Made by a program: the position numbers and the translations under genes. Shown one piece after another: positions 8,139 through 15,776 of a stretch of 64,000 bases of DNA; positions within the stretch are counted from its first letter, which is position 1, and every line of letters begins with the position of its first letter. The notes beneath the pieces were generated by a model, which was not told where the DNA came from, searched no databases, and saw nothing but the letters and a program-made list of their open reading frames with translations. Source of the stretch: Chitinophagales bacterium (GTDB lineage: Bacteria > Bacteroidota > Bacteroidia > Chitinophagales > LD1); assembly GCA_019638515.1 (NCBI GenBank), contig JAHBTS010000004.1, forward strand, positions 248,001 to 312,000. Direction: 5' to 3'.

Positions 8139-8930
8139 ATGGCAGCATTGTATCAAGCACTTCAGGAAAAGCCGTTTTTAATAGCAGGACCTTGCGTAAT
8201 AGAATCCGAAGAAATTTGTTTTGAAATAGCCGAAACCGCCAAGCAGGTAGCTGTGCAGTTGGGTTTTACTTATATATTTAAAGCATCGTTCGATAAGGCT
8301 AATCGCACTTCTATTCATTCTTTTAGAGGCAATGGCATAGAGGCGGGCTTAAAAACCTTAGAGAAAATAAAATCCAACTTCCAAATTCCGGTTACTACCG
8401 ATATTCATTTGCCGGAACATGCCGATATGGTTAAAGATATAGTGGATATAATTCAAATACCTGCTTTTTTATGTAGGCAAACCGATTTGTTGCAGGCTGC
8501 CGCCCAAACAGCCAAAATTGTGAATATTAAGAAAGCCCAATTTTTGAGCGGCACACAAATGCGGTATCCGGTAGAAAAGGTAATGGCTGCGGGCAACAAG
8601 CAAATACTGCTTACCGAGCGCGGCAGCATGTTTGGTTACGAAAGGCTAGTAGTAGATTACACCGGAATTATAGATATGCAACAATTGGGGGTGCCCATAG
8701 TAATGGATGCTACCCATGCCGTACAGCAGCCCGGAGCCTTGCCGGGCAAAACCGGAGGCAACCGCAATTATGCACTACCGCTGGCAAAAGCCGCTGCCGC
8801 AATAGGCGTAAGAGGTTTCTTTTTTGAAGTGCACCCCAATCCTGAAATGGCACTTTCTGATGGTGCCAACTCGCTTTATTTAAACATGTTGCCGCAGGCG
8901 CTGCATGCAATTGGGGCTTTGTGCAAATAG
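8139..8930 (+). CDS. kdsA: 3-deoxy-8-phosphooctulonate (Kdo-8-P) synthase
   Basis: Condenses PEP with arabinose-5-phosphate to Kdo-8-phosphate for lipopolysaccharide; cytosolic. 263 residues against a usual 275-285. Signature segments are FLIAGPCVIES near 14, FKASFDKANRTS near 47, VTTDIHLPEHAD, IPAFLCRQTDLL, KKAQFLSGTQM, ERGSMFGYERLVVD, VMDATHAVQQPG and FFEVHPNPE. The substrate arabinose-5-phosphate would come from the kdsD-type isomerase at 41180-42136. The ATG is 13 nt after the barrel gene. No anomalies. Confidence 0.96.
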   Translation: MAALYQALQEKPFLIAGPCVIESEEICFEIAETAKQVAVQLGFTYIFKASFDKANRTSIHSFRGNGIEAGLKTLEKIKSNFQIPVTTDIHLPEHADMVKDIVDIIQIPAFLCRQTDLLQAAAQTAKIVNIKKAQFLSGTQMRYPVEKVMAAGNKQILLTERGSMFGYERLVVDYTGIIDMQQLGVPIVMDATHAVQQPGALPGKTGGNRNYALPLAKAAAAIGVRGFFFEVHPNPEMALSDGANSLYLNMLPQALHAIGALCK

Positions 8931-8988
8931 TTGCTACATTGGTTTAAAATCGGTAGGGGCGAGTATTTACCCAGCTGCTATTTGGAGT

Positions 8989-9099
8989 TTATTCTTTTTG
9001 TGTGATATTATTTTGAGCCTTCAAATATGCCTTATGCAAGTTGCCGATACTGTCCAATAAATGGTCGTTTGAGATGAAGTTTACATATCTGTTTTTCAT
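8989..9099 (-). pseudogene. Short ORF, possible N-terminal remnant of a type II restriction endonuclease
   Basis: A 36-codon minus-strand frame with ATG at 9099 and TAA at 8989 encodes MKNRYVNFISNDHLLDSIG followed by NLHKAYLKAQNNITQKE. The opening K-Y-x-x-x-FIS-D-x-x-L pattern resembles from memory the N-termini of Eco47II-like restriction enzymes, which are about 200-240 residues. Nothing in the adjoining bases continues the protein, so it would be a truncated remnant. It may instead be a real small protein or chance. It sits in a 389-nt gap with no other gene. Confidence 0.35.
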
Positions 9100-9319
9100 T
9101 TAATACTGTTGATTTTATTAGCTGCAAAGGCAGCATTAAAAGTTAATTTCGGGCTTGTTGGCCGAAAGTTGCACTGCCATCTTAAGAATGATACCTTTCA
9201 TCTTATTGTAGTAACATTGTTATCATAAACATTTAATGTGTAAAAGTTCTTTTTTATAGACCGATTGTTTTATTTCGCAGCCCTTTTTGAAAAATTGAAG
9301 GATTAAAATACACATTTGT
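9100..9319. other. Intergenic stretch upstream of the large T9SS protein
   Basis: No convincing gene on either strand. Two small hairpins are visible: GCTGC / GCAGC (9121-9134) and TTTCGG / CCGAAA (9147-9167). The remainder is AT-rich and probably holds the promoter of the 1776-residue protein, though I find no exact TAnnTTTG box. Confidence 0.5.
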
Positions 9320-12300
9320 ATGGGTAAAAAATTTTCACTACTCGCATTAGTTTTTTGTTGGCTGGCAAGTTGGGCGCAACCCACCAATCCATCTGCGCAG
9401 GCTATTCCGTATTCACAAGATTTTTCAAGTTTAACAGGCGCTTCTCCTGTATATCCGGCAGGTTGGCAAGGGTGGGATATTAGCGGCTCTTTGGGGACAT
9501 CCTTTCCCACAGCAGCACCATCTGTTGATAGGTCAATTATCGTAGCAACCAATACTACAACATCTCGCCATGTGGCAGATTTTATTGGTAAGTTGGGTAT
9601 TATGGCTACGGGCAGCGCAATGAGTACGGCTTGCTTGGCAGTTAACACAACAGGATATACTTCTATTGGTGTTGCATTCGATGCAGGAACGCAAAGAACT
9701 GAAAATTCAAGAAAAAATGTGCTTGGATTACAATACAGAGTGGGTACTTCGGGTACATTTACGAATGTTGCTTCATCGGGTTATTACAATCAGATGTCTC
9801 CAACCAATACTACAGGAACAACCACAGTAGGTGTAAGTACTATTACTGTAACCCTACCTGCGGCTTGCGATAATCAAGCAGTTGTTCAACTTAGATGGGT
9901 TATTAAAGATACCCTCGGTAGCGGAGCTAGACCCGGTTTTTCTATTGATAATGTTTCAGTAACCGGTACGGCATCGGGAGGTGCAGCACCTACTATTACC
10001 AGTGCTTTAACTAAAACAGGCACTTATGGTGCAACTTTTTCATATAGCATAACGGCTACCAACAGCCCCACTTCTTATGGTGCAACAGGGTTGCCATCCG
10101 GGCTTTCTATTAATACCGGAACCGGAGATATTACCGGAACACCTACGGATGTAGGTACATTTAATGTGGATATTTCTGCTGCCAATGGCAGTGGCACCGA
10201 TACCAAAACGTTAGTTGTTACTATTAACCCAAAATCATTAACTATAAGTGGAATCAGCATAGGAAATAAAGTGTATGACAAAACAACTACAGCCACTATT
10301 GTAGGAACTCCGGCTTTGGTGGGAGTTGTGGGTAGTGATGATGTAACATTGAGCGGAGGTTCAGCTACTTTTAATACTGCCACGGTGGGCACTAATAAAT
10401 CAACGGTAGTTTCGGGGTTTGTTTTAGGTGGGACAGATGCGAGCAAATATACACTTACACAGCCCAGCGGATTAACTGCCAATATTACACCGGTTGCCCT
10501 CACCGTAACCGGAGCTACTGCTACCGACCGCGTTTACAATGGAGCTACCACGGTAACCGTTGGCGGTACATTAGCGGGTGTAATTAGTGGCGATGTGGTA
10601 ACACTTAGTACTACCGGAACTATGGCCAACAAAAATGCCGGAAGCAATAAGGCAGTAACCTTTGCCATTACCGGAGCCGATGCGGGAAATTATACATTAA
10701 CCCAACCCGGCACCACTGTAAATATTGCGCAAGCGGCACTTACTGCTACGGCAAACGATGCATCGAAAGTACAGGGTGCTGCCAATCCAACTTTTACTAT
10801 TAGTTACACAGGTTTTGTGGGTGGCGATACAGAAGCCAATATAACGGAGCCAACTGCAAGTACCACGGCAGTAACTGGTTCTCCTGTGGGCACTTACCCC
10901 ATTACACTTTCGGGAGGTGCGGCTACTAATTATACTTTTACATTGGTAGATGGCACTTTAACTGTAACCACAGGACCTTGTTTAGTCGATGCCTCCGGTT
11001 ATGCGGGTTGGACATTCTCGGGAGCTTCGGAGTCTTCCGGGCAGGCATGTTCAGGCAATGGCGTTCTCTTTGCTGCAACAGGTCAATATGTAATTACTCC
11101 AGCCATAAACAATCCCAATAAGCTTAATTTTAATAAGAAACGAAGCAGTAATAGCACGGCTTGGGAGTTGAAAGTTCAAATAAGTACATTGCCTTCCGGT
11201 CCGTGGACTGATGTGGCAAGTATTACCAGTATTACCACTACTTGTGCTGCCAATTCGGAAATAGATCTTAGCAGCTACAGCGGTACGCAGTATCTTCGTT
11301 TCTTAGACAACAGAGCCTCCGGTACTCACCAAAGAGGGATAAATGATATTACCGTAACTTGCTTGCCTCCGGTGGCATGCAGTGGCACTCCGGGCAGCCC
11401 AACAGCACTTACGCTTTCTCCTGCCAACCCCGATTCGCTATGCAGCGGTTATGCTGCTTCGGGTATTACATTTAGCGTAAATGGCAGCGTGCCTGCAGGA
11501 GCTACCTACCAATGGCAATACTCTACAACTTCCGGATCGGGCTTTACCGATATTGCCGGAGCAGATGCGGCTACATACAATGTACCTACGGGATTATCCG
11601 GAAATGCTAATTATTACCGTTGTGTGGTAACTTGTGGCGGTAGTTCTGCCAATAGCAACGAAAAACAAATAGTGGTTATTGCCCTTCCGGCACAGCCATC
11701 GGTTATTTCGGGAACTAATCCTGCATGTGAAAATATGCCGGGCTTACTGTATAGTATTACTCCGGTTGCCGGAGTAACTTACAATTGGACAGTTCCTACC
11801 GATTGGGTAATTACCGCAGGCAATAATTCTACTTTAGGGCAAATAACAGTTACTTCCGATGCTACTTCCGGCAGTATTGTTGTTACACCTTCTATAAACG
11901 GTTGTGCAGGCCCTTCCCGTTCTCTTTCGGTTTCAACTTCATCTACTATTCCTGCTCATGTGAGAGTAGCTTCTTCTTCCCCTGCTTTTTGTGCAGGTGT
12001 GAGCCAAACATTTACGGCTTACCCAACCAATGGAGGAGCTTCGCCTACCTACCAATGGTATAAAAATGGAACTCTAGTAGACACCAACAGTGCTACTTAT
12101 ACCACTTCACCTAGTGCAGAAGATAGAATTTGGGTAGAAATGACCGCCAGTGGCGGGTCGTGCGTGTGGCCGTTGGTGGCAACTTCAAACCTTGCTTTAG
12201 CTAAAAATCTTGCTTACGATAGATCTTTGGTTTGGGCAGAAACTTTTGGCACTACCGGTTCATCTAGTGTAACCACCCATACCGACTATTCTCATTTTTC

Positions 12301-14650
12301 TAACTCCGATTTTACGGTTTCTCCGGGTATCTATACCGTAGATATTAGAACTACAGTGCTTTCTCCGAGTGGAGGTAGTAATATGTTTTTTGTGGGAACG
12401 GGTTCGGCTCCTGCAGGTAAGCGTGTGGTAACCATTTCAAATATCAATACCACCAATGCCTATCCAAACAGGTTGGCATTTGAATACTATAAATCGGGTA
12501 GTTTTACGTATGTGGATAGTACCTTGTTTACCATAGAAATAAGTACAGACGGCACACAGTTTTTTCCGGTGTCGTATCCCCAGTTTTCAGGTTCCGGGCG
12601 TTGGGACTCTATTGTGTTAGACAATGTATTGCCAAAGGCAAGCAATGTGCGGTTGAGATTTTCTAGCAATATGGGAGGCTCTGCTCCGCCACGTATAGAC
12701 AATATGCGCTTATATAAATACGAAACGGCATCGGCTACTGTAACTGCCGGAGGACCTACCACTTTTTGTGCTCCGGGTAGCGTTGCATTAACTGCCAATC
12801 CTAGCAGCGGCAATGTGCTTACCTATTCTTGGACAGGTAGCAGCACCGCCAATAACATTACTGCCACAACTACCGGCACTTATGGGCTTACTATTACCGA
12901 TGGGTTTGGTTGTACTTCAACCGCCAGCCAAGGAGTAACGGCTAATGTGTGTGGCGGCACTCAGTGGACAGGCAATACCAATACCAATTGGAACGAAGTT
13001 GGCAACTGGAGCAGTGGAATACCTGCTGCCAACGATGATGTAACTATTCCAAACGGCAGACCACACTACCCGGTGTTGGAAGTAGATGTAACCGTTGGAG
13101 ATTTAACGGTGGCAACGGGTGCAAGTTTTGCCATTCCGGCAGATAAAGCATTAACCGTAACGGGCGTACTTACCAATAATGGTAATTTCACGGTTCAATC
13201 CGGTGGCAGTTTGGTGCAAGATAATGGTTCTACCTTGGCAGGCTCAGGCACCTTTACTGTAAAACGTGCTTTTGCAGGTGTGCAAGGTTCTAGATTTGTA
13301 GGTGCTCCTATTTACAATGTTGGTGTAAGCAGTTTTGGTATTTCGGCAAGCGGCACCAATGGCGCACAAGTTGTGCCTATTATTGGAAAATGCAATCCCG
13401 ATTCGGTAGCACAAAATTCACCCATGGGGAGTATTTTGGAGTTGAAAGAAGATGCTACTCCAATAGATAATTGTTCTCACTCGTTGTGGTACGTGAAATC
13501 TGCCGGAACACTTACAAATGCAAGAGGCTATTCTATGTACACCAATGGTGGGCAAGTATTGAATTTTAAAGGAAAAGTAAATAATGGCACTGTAACTTAT
13601 GGCGGATTAACACGCCAGAGCGGCTCTATTGGTGCTCCATACACACCTCCCGCCACACAAGGCAGCAGCACGCGCGGGTGGCATATTGTGAGCAATCCAT
13701 ACCCAAGCCCAATCAATTTAAAAGCTGCCGATTTAACAGCCATGGGCTTTGATGCACAAATACAAATGTGGCAACCAATCAGCGCATCGAGTGGCAACTG
13801 GATTGCCAGCGACCCATTAGATCCCGCAGGTTTAGATATTGCCGTTGCACAAGGTTTCCAAATAAGAAAAGCAACAGTAGGCGGCACAGCAGATTTTTCG
13901 CTGGATAATACGTTTAGAAAAAAGGGAAATCCAACCTTCCATAAAAACGGACCGCGCCAGCATTACCTGAATGTGGCTTTGGCAGGCAGCAATGGCGAAT
14001 TAGATGCTACTATGGTTTATTTTTACCAAGGCGCTACCGATGCTTTTGATAGTGAGTTGGATGCCAACAGGCTAAGCCCAAGTTGGAGTGTGCCAATACT
14101 TTACACAGTAGCTGCCAGCGAAAGAATGCGCTACAATGCTTACGAAGAATTGAATCCGGGTGAAACAAAATCGGTTCCTCTGGGTGTGCATAGTGCTGTT
14201 TCCGATAATTTTTCTTTGGTGTTTAGCGATGTGGCAACCTTAACAAGTGCAGGCATTACCGCTACGCTCGAAGATACCAAAGAACAAACCTTTACGCCTA
14301 TCTCCGAATCGTTGAATTACAGCTTTACAAGAACCTTTGGTGAACCAAACGAGCGCTTTGTATTACATTTCAATAAAGCTAATGAAGTAAGCGGCATACA
14401 CACCGCCCAAGCCGGTAAGGTGCAGGTATATCCAAACCCAAGCGCAGGTTTAGTTACCATTGCTATGGGTAAGCAACACGGATTTGAAAAAATTCAACTT
14501 TTTGATGTGGCAGGAAAAGTAGTACTGTCTATTCCAGTGGCGGCTCAAGACGAAAATAAAATGGTGGATATTGCTATGCTTCCATCGGGTGTTTACACAT
14601 TGAGAGCCACAGGCAGCAGCCACTTTGTTTCGAAATTGATAAAAGAGTAA
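9320..14650 (+). CDS. Large modular secreted protein with Ig, YDG, MBG and T9SS sorting domains
   Basis: 1776 residues. Signal peptide about 1-20 (LLALVFCWLASWAQ). Domains in order: an N-terminal beta-sandwich (about 20-215); a putative-Ig/cadherin-like repeat near 225-300 (YGATGLPSGLSINTGTGDIT); two YDG-type repeats near 303-390 and 392-470 (KVYDKTTTATIVGTP; DRVYNGATTVTVGG); an MBG-type repeat near 472-550 (TANDASKVQGAANPTFTISY); several PKD/Ig-like segments rich in Thr, Ser and Gly; a G8-like beta-helix stretch after 1220 (WNEVGNWSSGIPAANDDVTIPNG); and a T9SS type A sorting domain in the last 75 residues (VQVYPNPSAGLVTI ... LPSGVYTLRA). It should be exported by Sec, then moved to the surface by the T9SS. 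An adhesin or matrix role is inferred. The TTG-free ATG start precedes a clear signal peptide. Confidence 0.88.
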   Translation: MGKKFSLLALVFCWLASWAQPTNPSAQAIPYSQDFSSLTGASPVYPAGWQGWDISGSLGTSFPTAAPSVDRSIIVATNTTTSRHVADFIGKLGIMATGSAMSTACLAVNTTGYTSIGVAFDAGTQRTENSRKNVLGLQYRVGTSGTFTNVASSGYYNQMSPTNTTGTTTVGVSTITVTLPAACDNQAVVQLRWVIKDTLGSGARPGFSIDNVSVTGTASGGAAPTITSALTKTGTYGATFSYSITATNSPTSYGATGLPSGLSINTGTGDITGTPTDVGTFNVDISAANGSGTDTKTLVVTINPKSLTISGISIGNKVYDKTTTATIVGTPALVGVVGSDDVTLSGGSATFNTATVGTNKSTVVSGFVLGGTDASKYTLTQPSGLTANITPVALTVTGATATDRVYNGATTVTVGGTLAGVISGDVVTLSTTGTMANKNAGSNKAVTFAITGADAGNYTLTQPGTTVNIAQAALTATANDASKVQGAANPTFTISYTGFVGGDTEANITEPTASTTAVTGSPVGTYPITLSGGAATNYTFTLVDGTLTVTTGPCLVDASGYAGWTFSGASESSGQACSGNGVLFAATGQYVITPAINNPNKLNFNKKRSSNSTAWELKVQISTLPSGPWTDVASITSITTTCAANSEIDLSSYSGTQYLRFLDNRASGTHQRGINDITVTCLPPVACSGTPGSPTALTLSPANPDSLCSGYAASGITFSVNGSVPAGATYQWQYSTTSGSGFTDIAGADAATYNVPTGLSGNANYYRCVVTCGGSSANSNEKQIVVIALPAQPSVISGTNPACENMPGLLYSITPVAGVTYNWTVPTDWVITAGNNSTLGQITVTSDATSGSIVVTPSINGCAGPSRSLSVSTSSTIPAHVRVASSSPAFCAGVSQTFTAYPTNGGASPTYQWYKNGTLVDTNSATYTTSPSAEDRIWVEMTASGGSCVWPLVATSNLALAKNLAYDRSLVWAETFGTTGSSSVTTHTDYSHFSNSDFTVSPGIYTVDIRTTVLSPSGGSNMFFVGTGSAPAGKRVVTISNINTTNAYPNRLAFEYYKSGSFTYVDSTLFTIEISTDGTQFFPVSYPQFSGSGRWDSIVLDNVLPKASNVRLRFSSNMGGSAPPRIDNMRLYKYETASATVTAGGPTTFCAPGSVALTANPSSGNVLTYSWTGSSTANNITATTTGTYGLTITDGFGCTSTASQGVTANVCGGTQWTGNTNTNWNEVGNWSSGIPAANDDVTIPNGRPHYPVLEVDVTVGDLTVATGASFAIPADKALTVTGVLTNNGNFTVQSGGSLVQDNGSTLAGSGTFTVKRAFAGVQGSRFVGAPIYNVGVSSFGISASGTNGAQVVPIIGKCNPDSVAQNSPMGSILELKEDATPIDNCSHSLWYVKSAGTLTNARGYSMYTNGGQVLNFKGKVNNGTVTYGGLTRQSGSIGAPYTPPATQGSSTRGWHIVSNPYPSPINLKAADLTAMGFDAQIQMWQPISASSGNWIASDPLDPAGLDIAVAQGFQIRKATVGGTADFSLDNTFRKKGNPTFHKNGPRQHYLNVALAGSNGELDATMVYFYQGATDAFDSELDANRLSPSWSVPILYTVAASERMRYNAYEELNPGETKSVPLGVHSAVSDNFSLVFSDVATLTSAGITATLEDTKEQTFTPISESLNYSFTRTFGEPNERFVLHFNKANEVSGIHTAQAGKVQVYPNPSAGLVTIAMGKQHGFEKIQLFDVAGKVVLSIPVAAQDENKMVDIAMLPSGVYTLRATGSSHFVSKLIKE

Positions 14651-14673
14651 GTAATACTATAATTGCAGATTAC

Positions 14674-14892
14674 ATGAAAAATAGTTCATTAAAAATACTT
14701 TTTGTAGTGCTTTTCTTTTGTAGTTGCACTACTGCTGTTATAGCGCAAATTGTGCCGCCCAACCAAGGGCAAAATAATAATCCGCAAGCAGCTCCTATAG
14801 ATGGGGGCGCAGTGCTGCTTTTGGCAGGTGCCGGATTGTATGGCGCAAAAAAGATGAGAAACAACAGAAAGAAAAAAGCTGAAGAGGCGTAG
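14674..14892 (+). CDS. Small secreted protein with PID-CTERM-like sorting tail
   Basis: 72 residues. Signal peptide MKNSSLKILFVVLFFCSCTTAVIAQ, a short Pro/Gln/Asn-rich mature part (IVPPNQGQNNNPQAA), then a tripartite tail: the motif PIDGG, a hydrophobic stretch (AVLLLAGAGLYGA) and a basic cluster (KKMRNNRKKK). This motif-membrane span-basic layout is that of PEP-CTERM/LPXTG-type sorting signals, and the motif matches what is named PID-CTERM in Bacteroidota annotation. The mature protein is almost nothing but the signal, so it may serve as a minimal substrate or peptide precursor. It lies 23 nt after a T9SS protein and 6 nt before a polytopic membrane protein. Confidence 0.8.
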   Translation: MKNSSLKILFVVLFFCSCTTAVIAQIVPPNQGQNNNPQAAPIDGGAVLLLAGAGLYGAKKMRNNRKKKAEEA

Positions 14893-14898
14893 TAAAAT

Positions 14899-15675
14899 TT
14901 GCTTGTGCCAACCCACAACAGTCGCACGCGAAGAATAATTATCAATAGCTTATTTATAGCTGTAGTATATGTGTTGGCAGTATGCACGTATATGGTGCTT
15001 ACTGCTGCTGCTTGTTGGTTGTTGGGTCAAAAAGCGATACCTACTTACAACGAAATTTTAAATCTTAATAGAGATTACGATTACTGGTCGAAACCACGCG
15101 TGATTGTGGCTTTTGGTTCAGCACCCATATTGATGTTGCTTATGGGAGTATTGCTGTTGCGATTTTCGAGAATAAGATACCGTGTTCGCCCGATGCGCTT
15201 TTTTCTTTTTTGGTGGAGTATTGCTTGTATAAATTTCTTCCTTACTAATTTGGTAATTGTTCCGGCATCGCATATTTCATTTTTGTGGGGTGCTTTTCAG
15301 GGTTTTGCCACTATTGCTGCTTGGTTTTATTTGCCTTTTGGGGCGGGCTTGGCAATTGCAGTAGTAGGGCTGCTTTTGGCAATGGGTTTTGGCTTTTTTA
15401 TACGGCAAAGATTTTTCAGGTATTATTTTCCCGTAGGGCAAGAAGATGATTTTTCTATTGCCATTGGGCGAGCTTATTTTTTAGAAATGTTTTGGTTGCC
15501 ATTAGCTTTGGCAGTGGTGCCGCTTTTATTGCTTACAAACGAGTATTCGATTTCGCTGCACCTTTGTATTCTTTTGGTGTATGTGTGTTTTGGTATTGGT
15601 CTAAGCATAAAAAAGCAGAGCCACTTTATCTTAGATGGCGATGCTGACCATAATGTATATCAACACATTTTTTAA
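14899..15675 (+). CDS. Polytopic membrane protein of unknown function, next to the PID-CTERM protein
   Basis: About 258 residues with roughly six to seven membrane spans (around 15-40, 70-90, 105-125, 130-175 as two, 195-215, 220-240). I do not recognise the family. It lacks the Cys/Arg/His arrangement I would expect of an exosortase, and no CAAX-protease or rhomboid motif is visible. No ATG precedes the first span: the frame opens at TTG 14899, with GTG 14905 as the alternative, so translation may be coupled to the PID-CTERM gene ending 6 nt upstream. The tight spacing suggests a functional link, perhaps in processing or anchoring that protein; this is inference. Confidence 0.7.
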   Translation: MLVPTHNSRTRRIIINSLFIAVVYVLAVCTYMVLTAAACWLLGQKAIPTYNEILNLNRDYDYWSKPRVIVAFGSAPILMLLMGVLLLRFSRIRYRVRPMRFFLFWWSIACINFFLTNLVIVPASHISFLWGAFQGFATIAAWFYLPFGAGLAIAVVGLLLAMGFGFFIRQRFFRYYFPVGQEDDFSIAIGRAYFLEMFWLPLALAVVPLLLLTNEYSISLHLCILLVYVCFGIGLSIKKQSHFILDGDADHNVYQHIF

Positions 15676-15776
15676 AAAGCTCCATAGCAACCAAGTATGC
15701 AATGTATGCGAATTGTAATAGCGAGCCATGATGCCATAAATTGTTATCATTGTATATCAATCAAAAAAACTCTTTT

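Noticed and set aside
9121..9167. Two small hairpins upstream of the large T9SS gene as terminators or small RNA
   Set aside because: Short stems without T-tracts in a suitable position; nothing supports a transcript.
10075..10503. Long antisense frames within the 1776-residue T9SS protein gene (also 12487-12813 and 13597-13887)
   Set aside because: Arise from Thr/Gly/Ala-rich coding sequence; Val/Pro-biased and without family resemblance.
14899..15675. Exosortase assignment for the membrane protein beside the PID-CTERM-like protein
   Set aside because: The expected Cys, Arg and His transpeptidase residues in the right order are not visible; left as unknown.
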